From: Chlorops oryzae
Lineage: Eukaryota > Arthropoda > Insecta > Diptera > Chloropidae
NCBI GenBank assembly: GCA_020466095.1
Contig: CM035808.1
Location: 31,136,959-31,200,958 of the forward strand
Reading direction: 5' to 3'
DNA: 64,000 bases
How positions within the stretch are numbered: position 1 is the stretch's first letter; each line of letters opens with the position of its first letter. Below the pieces are notes generated by a model, which saw nothing but the letters and a program-made list of their open reading frames with translations, searched no databases and was not told where the DNA came from. Both the position numbers and the translations under genes were made by a program. Below, one piece after another: positions 1-11,376 of the stretch.

Positions 1-786
1 TTGCATACCAAAAATACTTGTAAATATTGGGATTTGCGAACACTTTGAAGCAATAAGAAAAGAGCGAGCGAGCGATCGAGCTAGTGGGTTAGTAAGTTCA
101 AAATTCGAGACTACACATTGAGATTTAAGTAGTGACTAATTAAAACGAACAAGGCAATTAAATACTTGAAAATAAAAATCGAGAGGAGTACACAATAAAA
201 GAGAAAACAATAAAAAAAGATTACTTTGTTTTTTTTTTTTTCTACTTACATGCGTCGAAAAATTTGTGGCGTTGTTTAGCATGATTTTTGGAATTTGGAG
301 TTGATTTTGATATTTGTTTAATTCAATAGAAATAATTCTTTATGTATGTTTCTATTTTACTCGTTTGGATCTGGTATGAATGTACATATATCAATGCATA
401 CGTATATGTATGGACTGTTTGCAGTCAACTGAAATGTAATGTTTTATATCCGATTAGTGATGGTCATGTTTTATTTTTCTTTTTCCACAAACAATTTAAA
501 AAAAAATAAAAACAATTATTTACAATAAATAATTCCGAAAATTTTGATTTCTTTTTATTGTTATTCAATGTTGTGTGTGACTGTAGCAAATTGTTTACTT
601 TCATTATAGATGTCTAAAGCGAGCTTCTCGCTACGTAAAAGGTCTCTTGAAAAATATTAATTAAAAATTTTTTAATTCAAGAATCAGTGCCGGCTTTTTA
701 TTTTTTATTTTATTTTATTTTTTTTTTTGTACGGGAAGGAGTGCGATTGAAGGCAAAGGCTAGAAATAAGAAAGGGTATATTTCGA
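1..786. other. AT-rich DNA, no gene seen
   Basis: Homopolymer-rich, AT-rich sequence with no open frame that resembles a protein and no clear splice pattern. It may be intergenic DNA or UTR of a gene lying to the left; nothing in it decides between these. Confidence 0.5.
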
Positions 787-1271
787 GACAGTAACGTGGA
801 TAGCTTTTTTATTATTGAATTGATCTTTTTTTAACCCTTTCCTGCAAGGTAAGTATATGAAATTATTGGGAAAAAAGTTTTATTATCCCTTTAATTTGTG
901 ATATAAGTACATTAATAGTTGAAACAAAAATTTTTGTAAATGGTTTTATGAACTTTTCTTTGCCAAGTACAATAAAATGTTTTTTCCTACTAAATGGTTT
1001 TATTAACCCTTTACGGATAGGTATTTTCAATAAAGGCAAAAAATTAGAAAAAAAATTTATTTTGATATTTTTTTATATTTGGTTTTATTAACCCTTTATT
1101 GCGTGATATATTTAATAATTGGGAAACACATTAAACACGGTAAATGGTTTTATTAAGGCTTCAAAAAATTTTAATTTTTTTTTTTTTTGAGAAACCATGG
1201 CTTCGAATGCTATAAAGGGTTTAAAGCAAAATAGGATTAACCCCTCTGATAGCCAAAACCACGTTACTGTC
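787..1271. mobile_element. Small element with 13-bp terminal inverted repeats
   Basis: GACAGTAACGTGG at 787-799 is exactly inverted at 1259-1271. The interior carries irregular copies of a GGTTTTATTAACCCTTT motif at about 941, 992, 1077 and 1140. I could not see a convincing target duplication, so the superfamily is open and the ends may be a few bases off. Confidence 0.4.
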
Positions 1272-2062
1272 GCAGAGAGAATGAATTTCCAAAAGAAAAT
1301 TTTAAATTTTACATTTTTCTAATCCTTGATTTGTTGTTCTGAAAAAATGCAACGTTTTGAAAAAGGTTTTCAAAATAATTCTCAAAAATTGTTAGATTAA
1401 AATGAGTTCATATTTCCAATTTGTTTCGTTTGGCCGCTCTTTGGCCGGCACGAAGGGAAAATCGCGAAATTTCAGCAATGGTCATGTGCGTAGGCATCAC
1501 TGACAGAATAGCCAAGAGAAAAAAAAAACAAAAAATTGCAAAGAGAGGAAACAAAACTCAAAAAATCAATAAAAACAAAAAATGCGGCTTTTTTTTTATC
1601 AAAAAAATAGACAGAAGAACAGATTTGCTAAAGTTCATTGCTAGGCTTAAAGCATTTCCTACCTTTTTAAAGACCTCGATAAGTTTGCATTTGCATTAAT
1701 TCGTTTTGTATATATATATATATATGTGTAGTTTGAAACTTTTCACTCAGAACTCTTACTAGATAGTTCACATCATTGTTGTTATTGTTTCGAGCTTCAC
1801 ACACAATTAATAAAAATAAAAATAATAGTTTAGCACACTGTCTCAACTTAACCAACCGTCCTCACACGAGTCAAAATGACAACTGCTTGTCTTTTTTGCC
1901 ATACGAAATGGTAATGCAACTCTGATTCGGCTGCGGGGAGGTGAAATTTACCCCTCTACTCGACAAACCTAGTTGCGGCGAGTGGAAGGCACCCACAAAC
2001 TGTTGGCGGCAGAGCAACTTTTCATGGGAACATTTTAGCGGCAGAGCTACTTCCATAGCAAC
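1272..2062. other. Spacer ending in a minisatellite-like repeat
   Basis: No gene recognised. From about 2005 a unit of roughly 30 bp (GGCAGAG...TTTCATGGGAACATTTTAG) repeats. It continues on the other side of the hAT insertion, at about 2696-2780, so this was one tract before the insertion. Confidence 0.45.
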
Positions 2063-2695
2063 CAGCGTTGCCATAAGTGAAGATTTATCTTCAAACCGAA
2101 GATTTTTTGAGTAGTTTTTTATTAAAAATCTTCAAAAGAAGTTTTTTATTTTTAAAAAATATTGCAGTGCAAAAATCTTCAAAATGAAGATATTAGTGTT
2201 ATTCAAGCAACAGTGCAAACGCAGTGTGCAATATTTGCGCTTGAGTTTTTCAGTATGATTTTATGAAATTAATTCATATCGATTATTTTCAATTTTTTTT
2301 TCTACGTGTAAATTTTTCAAAAATTCCGGAGATGAATTGGAATCTTAAAAATGGCATTTTTTATACATATATTTTTTTTTTTTTTTGAAAAAACTGTGTT
2401 CTTGTTATAAAAAAGTTGTTGTTTACGTCTTTGTTGTGATACCATGAAGTTTGTATTCATATTATTTTGTGATACTTTTTGTGATACTATTTGTTAAGGC
2501 AATGAAGGTATATTTATATTTTTGTCAATAAAATCAAGAAAAAAACTTTTGCTTTATTTTATTTGAAATTTTAAGTGAAGATTTTTTTTAGTTAGGTTTG
2601 AGGTCAAGAAGATTTTTCAAAGTCTTAAAACTTCATTTTGAAGAATTTTTGGAACACAATGAAGAATTTTTGGCCTCTTGCCATGGCAACACTGA
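2063..2695. mobile_element. hAT-type MITE, 633 bp
   Basis: Ends are CAGCGTTGCCAT (2063) and ATGGCAACACTG (to 2695), an inverted pair with one mismatch. The flanks ATAGCAAC (2055-2062) and ATAGGAAC (2696-2703) are an 8-bp target duplication with one later change. CAG...CTG ends and 8-bp duplications are typical of hAT elements. There is no transposase, so it is non-autonomous. The interior is full of GAAGATTTTT motifs. It interrupts a short tandem repeat. Confidence 0.8.
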
Positions 2696-2846
2696 TAGGA
2701 ACATAATTTCGGCAGAGAAAGTTTCATAGGAACATTTTCGCGGCAGAGATCTTTTCATGGGAACATTTTAGTGGCAGAGGAATATATTTTGAGCAGAAAA
2801 ACTTGTGGAGGAAGATAGCGGCGGGAGAGGAATTGGTAGTTACTCT

Positions 2847-3516
2847 CACGGTTGCCACTCAAAATTATTTTTCGGGACCAAAATACATGAGAAAAAGGAC
2901 AAAAATAGCAAAAAAAGGACCAACGGTTTCTTTCTTTCATTGGAATACAAATATTGCTTCCGATAGAGGAAGTTTAAAGAGTTATGGACCAAAAACCAAA
3001 AAAATGCGAAAAATTCATGGCGTCCGATTGGGATAAAAATTTATATATTGAATAAGTGAAAAATTCTAAGCATTTTAGCACTAAAATAAAAAAAAACTGG
3101 TCTTTTCTGGACCCGTTTGCAACAAGACCAAAACTAGACTAGTTGTAATCCGTTTCTTGGAAAAATTTTGACCCGCCCTAAACACAGAATTTAGGAAGCT
3201 TGGTCAAATAAAACTAACAGACAAAAAGTTTATTGCCATCTTGTACTTAGGCTGGTGACAATCGATATAATTAGTTACAATCAACAGTGATGTCAACGAA
3301 TTTAATATTTCGCTTCATGTATACCTACAAAGCTTATTCTCTAGCATGATGCACCACTGCAAAGCATGTAATACATGCTATATACTGCAAAATTTTTAGT
3401 TATACATTTGGAGGAACATATATGAAAAAGGACCAAATGTAAAATAAAGGGACCAGCGGACCAAATGGTAAAAAAGGGACCGTTTTTGGTCCAAATGGAC
3501 CAAAGTGGCAGCCGTG
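2847..3516. mobile_element. hAT-type MITE, 670 bp
   Basis: Starts CACGGTTGCCACT and ends AGTGGCAGCCGTG (one mismatch in the inverted pair). It is flanked by a perfect 8-bp duplication GTTACTCT at 2839-2846 and 3517-3524. No transposase remains. The interior has repeated AAGGGACC/GGACCAAA stretches near the right end. It lies only 151 bp from the previous hAT MITE, but its TIR belongs to a different family. Confidence 0.85.
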
Positions 3517-3524
3517 GTTACTCT

Positions 3525-4871
3525 CATGGCTTACTCTCTTCTCGGGGTTTCTCTTTTTTGCTCTCCTTTGGAGTTGCCGGAGTCAACAGTTCTCGGACTT
3601 CTACTGCGGGAAACTTTTCTCGGCTCCTAATGCTAAAGCTTAATTATAAGGCCGGAGCTGTATACAGCTTAGTCGTCGTTCATATTATGCGACAAGACAA
3701 GCGAGCGACACGGTGGTGGCTGCAATCATTCATGGCATAGTTATAGGTAGCCACGAGACGTCAAACCCCGCGCGATCGTTTTTTTTTTTTTTAATCGAAT
3801 TCGCAATCTACTTAAATTGGAAATTGAAATAAAGTGGAGGTGGAGGCACAGCAACTGGCAGAGGAATATAGGGGCGGCAGAATTGACTCTCGCGGCTCAC
3901 GACTCTTCCCAGCCGGGTATTTTGGTGCCTGGGAACGAAGTGTATGAAGAAGTAGATATGCCAAAATAAAAAATCTGTTTTCAAATTGTTTCACGAACCA
4001 GGTACTATGCCACACACCTGGTATATAGCCTATAGCCTGTGTATGGAACAAAGCGAGCAAAGTCGGCATTTTTCACTATTTGAATATACCAATATCCTAG
4101 GACATGTATTAGAAAAAGTGGACAGGTCCCGTATATTAGCATCGTGCTGTGCACATCATTCTGTGTGGTATGCGCGTGTTCGACCACCTCCTGTACACAG
4201 TTCCGGCTGGGTATTTATTTGCGAGAGAATGTCGACAGTTGTAGACAAGGCTGCCAGATTCACTTTTTTAATACTCAAAGGCCAGTTATAGCTTTTCTGT
4301 TCGTTTGCGTGACGTCATAGTAGTGGGTTGTTTTAATATTTCACAGAGTTACATTCGACTTAGTTAGTAAAACGCAGATGTTTCCAAGTCTAAAAGAAAA
4401 TAAGTTTCACAAATTTCCGTCACCGTTTTTGAATGTCAGGTAAGTCAAACTTCAGGGCTACTTATCAACTTTGTCACATTCGGTACGTCTCCGTCAACGG
4501 AACGTACGAAAGTTGGGCAGCTTTCAACTTAAATATGCCTACTTGGAGTGTCAAAAATGGTCGAAATCTCTCTTATGTAATTAACGGACAGCTCCTTAAT
4601 CTGTCATGTATTTTTGTACCTGCCTTGAAGATATGTTCACTATTGAGTTGAATACTTTCTCAAAATATGTTTGCAGATCTTTTTCTCTAGCCAACCATAA
4701 ACTACGATTCACCTAAAAACTGACTCCGTAGAACTACGGACTTTAGATTGTGTAATCTACGGATTTATGAATGTGGATCTACGGATTTGCAAAAATATCA
4801 TCTGGCATCACTGGGTCTACTCTAGTTCTATATGTGGTTTTCATACAAACATTAAATTGCAATATCTTGAA
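3525..4871. other. Upstream flank of eIF2B beta, repeat debris
   Basis: No gene recognised. ATCTGGCATCACTG at about 4800-4813 looks like one end of a hAT MITE of the same type as the one at 21170, but I found no partner end with a matching duplication. The initiator region of the eIF2B beta gene therefore sits about 60 bp from repeat DNA, and its promoter is not obvious. Confidence 0.4.
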
Positions 4872-6692
4872 ATGAAAATGAAGGATTCGCCGGGAAAGGA
4901 TGTGGCGGAGTTGATACATGAGGTTAAAGTTGGATCAGTTCAAGGATCATACAAAATAACGATCAAGACACTGGAACTCTTCAAAAAGACTATCAGCGCG
5001 AAGGACTGGCAAAATGCAGAGTAAGTTGAGAATTTCATCAGCCTTGGCTCCTAACGGTCGTCCAATGGCCAATGATAATGCTGAAGTTCTAATTGCATGC
5101 TAGTTTCACAATCTACTTCACTAGTATTACGGTAGGCAATCACATAAGTAAATCAGATAAATAGTAAAATCTACGGAAAAGTTAACTGGGCTTCTGCCTA
5201 CTGAGGTTCTGGATTTTTTCTGCCAATTTGCAGGACCTCGAAAGGATTAAGGTTGAAATATGTTGAACCTGGACGAAGTAAACGATCAATTTGTTGAGAA
5301 CTGGTTAGAACTGAATCGCGTTTTTCAATTGCTTTGACCTTTTTAGGGAGAAGGGAGTACTTAGTATGGGAGTACGTTCTATGGGAAAGGAAAATTATTT
5401 ACATTTGAATGTAAATGCTTCCAAATATACCTATGCAGATGTTGGTGTTAGCGCATGTGTTTTTTGATCTGAACATATGAATCAATGCCACCAATAAACA
5501 AACAAAAAAGACTACCAATCGTCGAAAAATGCATAAACTACTATTTTCATCCATTGAAAAACATTCACAGCGCTTTGATGAAGAACATACGCCACCAGGC
5601 ACGTGTACTCCAAGCAGCTTTACCGCAAGAAATTGTTATTTCAAACATTGCCAGACGTCTGCTGAAAATAACAAGAGAAGAGTTCGACCTATTACACGCA
5701 AAGGTGAGGTAAGATCAATAGTGTGGATAGTCTCACAGTCATAACACACAGCCCTCTTTTTTGATTCAGGTACATCAAATAACCGACGATTCGCAAGCAT
5801 CGTTATCGCTGCACAAACTCGTAACACAAACCAGCGAATCCGATGTGATCGTCGACTATACGAAGCCGCAGGAGGGACTCCGCGAAGCATTGGTTGACCA
5901 CCTGCAAGAACTCGAAACGGAATTGGAAACAAGTTCGGAAAATGTGATCGCACAAGCTGAAGAGCATATTCACTCATCGGAGGTGATCTTAACACTAGGA
6001 CATTCCCGCAGCGTGGAAAACTTTCTAAAGCGTGCCATAAAGAAACGTCAATCGTTGACGATTATCATCGCTGAGTGTGCACCGGCGTGCATGGTTGGTA
6101 GTGCTAGCATAAAGATTTTTTTCATTACTTAACACACACCTCTTTCGATTAGGGTCACAATTTAGCGGCTAGTTTAGCAAATGGTAACGTGGAGATTATT
6201 GTCATACCTGATTCGGCTATTTTCGCATTAATGTCGCGTGTAAATAAGGTCATTATTGGAACGCATAGTGTATTGGCGAATGGGGGACTGCGTGCTCCAT
6301 GTGGTGCACTAACCGTCGCACTTGCTGCAAAACATTATTCCGTGCCTGTTATTGTCCTAGCGGCTATGTATAAACTTTCACCCGTACATTTATGCTCCTA
6401 TGAACAGGATGCTTTTAGTCTTGTCGGTTGCTCTGAAGACGTTATTCCCTATGACTCTTTGGCTGCACGTACTGCAAAAGTTTATAGTCCTATCTTCGAT
6501 TATGTGCCCCCAGAGTTGGTTACACTTTTCATTTCGAATATGTAAGTACAGACAGTGGTGGTGGTATTTAAAAAGTTTTCGATTGTGAATAATTTCTGTC
6601 TTTCTTTTCCATCTCAAAGGGGTGGTCATGCGCCGTCGTATGTCTATCGATTGCTAACGGAACTATATCACCCGGAGGATTACGAGATTTGA
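4872..6692 (+). CDS. eIF2Bbeta: Translation initiation factor eIF2B, beta subunit
   Basis: This is the regulatory beta subunit of the decameric eIF2B complex, which reloads eIF2 with GTP in the cytosol. Exons: 4872-5020, 5571-5703, 5770-6093, 6153-6541 and 6620-6692, together 1068 nt (355 aa; 353 if the second ATG at 4878 is used). The phases of all four introns agree. Residues early in the chain match the family N-terminus ([12 protein letters not shown]). The C-terminal alpha/beta/delta-type Rossmann-like domain shows [62 protein letters not shown] and the ending [12 protein letters not shown]. Length and motifs match animal eIF2B beta (human about 351 aa). Intron 3 has a weak donor, ATG|GTTGGT. 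The gene converges on the phosphatase gene, with stops 685 bp apart. Confidence 0.93.
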
Positions 6693-7376
6693 ACTTAGAG
6701 CATCGCTGTGTGTCGCAATTGTATATTATTGAGGGCAGAAAATGATGACAAATGCAAAAAAAAAAAAAAAAACATTCTCCTTTCATGATTTCTGTGTCAA
6801 AGCTATTTACTACCTGTTTACATTAGCCCTTTTTTTCTCTTCTTAAATCCAATTAGTGTATCAAAGCGTGGACAAAATTGTGTTGTTTTTATATCAACGT
6901 TCGTTAGTGGATTTTTCGCGCTTGACTTTGGAGTGTGTGCCAGGTGTCGGACTTTTGTTGCTTTTTGCATGGGGAAATTAATTTCAGAAAGAAATCCCAT
7001 TCCAAAGTGATCTTATTGCGAATTAAAAAAATCTTCAATGACTTAACGTTTAAATTATTTATTTAAGAATGGAAAAAAGAACAGAAAAGCTTCAATAAAC
7101 TCATGGTAAGTTCTAAATTTCAGGTCAATAGCAAATCTAAATACTTCGGAAAAATAAGAGAATATAAACAAATTAGGGTGCTAAAGTCAGGTGATCACGA
7201 AAAAAAATACCAGATAAATTACTTATATATGCGAAAAAGAAGTGGGAATTTTTTGCATGTACTATCTTGATTGGCTGGACGTTACGTTTGGATGAAAAAA
7301 AAAAAATTAGTTAACTTTCGATAGAAGACCCATTCACTATTAGATACTTCCAGAAGTGTAGTAGGTATCTTTATTT
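6693..7376. other. Intergenic region between convergent genes
   Basis: Holds the 3' ends of eIF2B beta (+) and the phosphatase (-). AATAAA at 7094-7099 could serve eIF2B beta. A minus-strand AATAAA lies at 7370-7375, only one base beyond the phosphatase stop. Nothing else was seen. Confidence 0.5.
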
Positions 7377-8480
7377 TCATTTAATCCTTTTTAAATCTCT
7401 TAGCAACTGAACGAAATCATAAATTCCATCAGCATAAAAATCCGGACGATTTTCCAATGGCGTTGCGATCATATCTTCTTTCGACGAGGTTCCAGTTAAG
7501 ACGAACAAACTTTGGAATCCGCAGAGTTTAGCAAATTTAATATCGGAACTGAGTGAATCTCCGACAAATAGGACACGTGAAGGATCAGAAATATTGTTTA
7601 TTTCCTTCAATAACGCCGCCAAAGCCTTTCCTGGCTTTCCAAGCACAATTGGCTCGTTCTTCGTTTGTGCTGCCAGCTGGTCAATGATATAGTTGAGACC
7701 TAAATTTAATCTTTTTTAAGACTCTTTTTTTCAAAGCTTTTATTGGCACTACTCAAAGGCTTTCAGAGTGCTTACCAACAACATTCAAATCAGCTGTCAT
7801 TGGATAGATACCGTCCGTAGCTCCAACAATCAGACGACACTCCTCGTTTTGTTGAAGATATAAACAGGCGCGAGCCAATTGAGCATAATTTATATTAATA
7901 TTGATATCACAGAGCACGGCGTTAACTCTGTCGCCACGTAGATGAACTGTTTCTGCCAACGCTGCAGCGGTTAAATAATCTGTTATATCCTAGAAAGTAT
8001 ACAAGGCAACTGTTTTTTTTTTTTTTTTTTCTTTTGGATTTCATCACCGAGGTTCTGTCGAACACAAACACTTACTAAAGTCTTGACATTAAGTCCATTC
8101 TTTCGCAAGAATTCATTGGCGGGTTTATCGCAAAGCGAAAAAACAACCGCTCCTTCCGGTAGATGCGTTTTTATATAACGAACCATCGACTTTGATGGTT
8201 GTATAATATCATCGCTTCGCACATCACGGACGCCAATGTGTCGAAATTTTTCCAGATATTCGGCATCTGTACGTAAACTATTATTCGACACGAATTTGCA
8301 TATTTTCCCGATATCTTTTAATGCATTTATTCCTTCATTTGAATGCGGAATCGTTCCAGCAACCAGCCAAACAACGCCATCACAATCGAAGTAAACAGAA
8401 TCGAATGAATTGAGGAAGTCCTGCTTATCCTCGAGAGTCAGGTCCAATATATGAGGAGTATGCGTTTTGCAACCACTCAT
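7377..8480 (-). CDS. HAD-family phosphatase (phosphoglycolate / 4-nitrophenylphosphatase type)
   Basis: A haloacid-dehalogenase superfamily phosphatase of the PGP/chronophin group, which acts on small phosphometabolites in the cytosol. Exons on the minus strand: 8480-8076, 7989-7776 and 7699-7377, total 942 nt (313 aa); the junctions preserve frame (phases 0 and 1). Motif I is YFDCDGVVW (nucleophile Asp near residue 30), followed by a C2 cap. The motif III lysine is in VLGKPGKAL and motif IV is FVGDSLSSDIKFAKLCGF. The ATG at 8480 is chosen because exon 1 upstream of it is not family-like and motif I then sits at the usual distance. Length fits the family (about 300-320 aa). Exact substrate cannot be told. 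The D. melanogaster counterpart may be CG2680 (from memory). A poly(A) signal almost touches the stop. Confidence 0.9.
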
Positions 8481-9066
8481 GATGATCGTATCTTTCCTGA
8501 TAGCGATAACCTTCACTTTGAAAGCTTGTAAGGGAAATGAATGCACACACGGCGATGTTGACGAATGCAATGAAAATTTTCTTATCAAAAAATCTGAATA
8601 GTTTGTTGACAATAAAATAAATAAATACCTAAGTGAGTAGCTCAACGACAGTGGCGTGGCTTGATCATTGCTATTTTTTTTTTTTTTTTTTCAATTATAA
8701 GTTCGTTTAATAAAAATGTCACATCTAGAATTTTATGTAAACTTACTAGTGACGTCTAAGGAGGGATAAACGGGTTACATGCTAACTAATTAGAGTCAAA
8801 ACCCTGTACAAAGAATAACAAGCACCCGGAAAATGCAATTATCAAATAGATAAATCCGCTATTGAAAGATCGTTAGAGGATTGAATATATAACTGAAGCT
8901 TTGAATGGATTTTCTATAGAGAAAATTGTGAAGCGCCGACTACAAGAATAACAACATATGTTTATTTAGGATGCAGAGATAAAAATTAAAACTAAATTTA
9001 TTGTCAATTTTTAATTTTTTAATTTCTTAATTTTTAATAGTCTAATTTTTATAGAAAAGAAGAATC
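8481..9066. other. Upstream flank of the phosphatase gene, no further gene
   Basis: AT-rich, with a poly(T) run near 8671-8690. CAGTGGCGTGGC at 8650 resembles a hAT-type end, but I found no partner. No coding sequence recognised. Confidence 0.4.
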
Positions 9067-9095
9067 CTGAAGATGGCTTTCAATGAAAGCCGAAA
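9067..9095 (+). other. Hairpin with hammerhead-like core bases
   Basis: CTGAAGA (9067-9073), then a perfect hairpin GGCTTT/AAAGCC (9075-9080 and 9086-9091), then GAAA (9092-9095). This order matches the CUGANGA-stem II-GAAA core of hammerhead ribozymes, apart from one extra U before the stem. I could not identify convincing stems I and III or a cleavage site. It may instead be the 3' tail hairpin of a retroelement, since a T-poor AAATAAATATATATAA stretch follows. Confidence 0.25.
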
Positions 9096-9799
9096 TATCG
9101 ATAATGACGTTATATATTAAATAAATATATATAACACAAAAATAAAACGAAATTTTAGTTTTATTATATTGACCTAAAGCCCGATTAACAAGGAAAATCA
9201 ACAGAAAATTGTTATACAAGAGAGTCTCCTATCCGTTTAGGCTTTTTGCAATAAGATGTCTGATTACGCCATTAGTATCAAGGACTTATGAGCTTAAAAA
9301 GAAAAATGGAAAAATCCTATTTGAATATTTTAATGAAATTGGCTTTTTTGGAGCTCAATAAAACTCTAATCCGAAAAGTGGAAACTCCATAAAAGTTGAG
9401 ATAAAAAAAGGTTTCCAAAAAGTTATTTAAAATTCAAAAAATTACTTCGATTAGAAGATAAGGAAACTTTGTTGCTACAGGTACTCTCCGTGTCCCGTGT
9501 AAATCGCGGCTATGCTTCAGCCTTGAACGTTCAAAATCACCCAAAATAGACTATAGAAAATATGTATGTTTAGAAAGGGTTAGAGCTACCAAAAATTCAA
9601 TTTATCTCTGATCGCCAGTGGCTTCTTTTGAATAAAGTTTTTCCAATCCGTGGAGTTAATCTGCATTAACTACATTCGGTATAAGGACCGGCTGATGACA
9701 TGAGTATGAACCAAATTCGATAATGAATCGGATCGAACAATTTTAACTATTTCACTACCATTGGGAATATACGATCTAAAAAAAAAAAATATATCCGCC

Positions 9800-10275
9800 C
9801 AATTCTAAATAATCCTGGGAAGTTTATCCCTGCCAAATTGAAATAAAATTCTCCCATTCTAAACACACTGGAAAGGGAATATAAAGGCAGCAAGAATTTC
9901 GAACATTTTTAAGCAAAGGTCATCACCAGGGCCCGGATTTTGTTGACTTTTTTAAATTTAAAGCATACTTTATGGGGCAAAAATTTTTCTTGCCAACATT
10001 TTGCGAACCAGTTTATCGAAGTTTAAATTCAAACCGCTTTTCTAACTTCAAAAAATTTCATATTGAAGTAAAAAATCGATTTGAATATTAACTTTACGTA
10101 AGTTGAACAAAATTTGTTCTCCATAAAGTATACTTTAAATTTATAAAAGTCAACAAAATCCGAGCCCTGGTCATCACATTCACCCAATTATTGACGTTAA
10201 GAACACCTCCTTTTTCCACGGAGAAAAATTTCTAGGGAAAAAATTCCCGGGGAATGTTCATTTAGAATAGGACTG
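9800..10275. mobile_element. Copy of a CCCTATTCT / TTCCCCGGGAA MITE family, interrupted
   Basis: The left end contains CCCAATTCTAAATAATCCTG. The right end, read in reverse, is CCTATTCTAAATGAACATTC followed by CCCCGGGAA. The interior shares TTCTAAACACA..GGGAATATAAAGG..AGCAAGAATT with the copy at about 13750. It is split by the 243-bp hAT MITE at 9927-10169. Boundaries are approximate. Confidence 0.5.
9927..10169. mobile_element. hAT-type MITE, 243 bp, with long near-perfect TIRs
   Basis: About 49 bp of inverted repeat at each end, beginning CAGGGCCCGGATTTTGTTGA on the left and the same with one change (CAGGGCTCGG...) on the right. A perfect 8-bp duplication GTCATCAC lies at 9919-9926 and 10170-10177. 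The element is nested in the repeat at 9800-10275. Non-autonomous, no coding capacity. Confidence 0.85.
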
Positions 10276-10652
10276 TATATGAAGAATCCATATGGGCATT
10301 TCCATGAATATGTCAACCACGACTGAAAAAATAAAAGTGCTCGAAATTTTTTTCCAACACTGGCTATGGAAGGCAAAAATACTAAAATTTAATTATCTGA
10401 AAGCATTTCCAACCTATTAAAATTTGAAAGAAAAAATATAACGGCTTAAAGTCAATTGTCTCGTTGATTCATTTTGAGCAGTTTTGATCAACTACTTCCT
10501 CTCTTCAAACGACTCACTTCAGCTATTTGTAACATTGCATTTCTACTCTCAAATTATTGTTACAACAACAATTAAGTAGATACATGAGCAAAGAGAAAAT
10601 AAGGAGTTCGATTAGCGGTGTTTTTTTTTTCCCCTTGGATGCTATTCTAATG

Positions 10653-11376
10653 TCACGTACGATGACCAAAAACATTGTTTTTCTTCCTCATTTGTTATTT
10701 GTCGGTCGCAGGTGAACGAAAATTAATTTCCAAATCAAGGCCATCGGGCAAATAATAGATTTAAAAAAAAAATTTTTTATTTTCGTAAAACAAAAAATTT
10801 ATAAGCCAAGCAAGTTGGTCACGTACGATATCGTAAGTACTAAAAATGGTACGATTTGTTGAGAGCCCAATTGAAATTTGTTTTTTTTTTTTTTCATATG
10901 CCTAAAAATCATTACGAGGCAACAAGAGATGAGCTTAGAATGAGCCACAAATGAGCTGGGTATTCATTCAAGGGAAAAATAAGAATTAAATAAGTATATG
11001 ACAGGGTTGGGTGGCAGCGAAAACTTAACGCCGAATAATTCCGTAAAAACAATAAATTTAACCGGGACTGTCTTTGTTTGTTATAAATATATTGTTTTTT
11101 GAATCGAAAAAATATTTTTTATTGGTCATTAATGAAGAATAATAGTGGGGGAAATTATGTCACGTACGATATGTCACGTAAGATATATGAACTTTGTTCC
11201 CTATAAAATCAACTAAAGATTTTTTTAATTTAAACATAACGAATTTAAAAGGAGAAATATTTCACTAAGTGCAAGAAATAAGAAACAAAAAAAAAAAAAA
11301 AACTCCATTAATTCGCAGAGTTTTGCACATTTTTACAAGTACCTCAAAAGTACTTCCGTTTTTGGTCACGTACGAT
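10653..11376. repeat. Scattered CACGTACGAT motif repeats
   Basis: GTCACGTACGAT or a close variant occurs near 10653, 10817, 11158, 11171 (CACGTAAGAT) and 11364, with related CGTACGA near 11526 and 11538. The copies are irregularly spaced in AT-rich DNA without coding features. Outermost copies are flanked by an inverted GACCAAAAAC pair. The nature of the repeat is unknown. Confidence 0.4.

Noticed and set aside
4246..4813. Possible hAT MITE between CAAGGCTGCCAGATT and ATCTGGCATCACTG
   Set aside because: The ends are similar but the 8-bp flanks (GTTGTAGA and GGTCTACT) do not match.
8481..8645. Upstream start of the phosphatase at 8645
   Set aside because: The extra N-terminus (YLFILLSTNYSDF...) is hydrophobic AT-rich translation; ATG at 8480 puts motif I at the usual distance.
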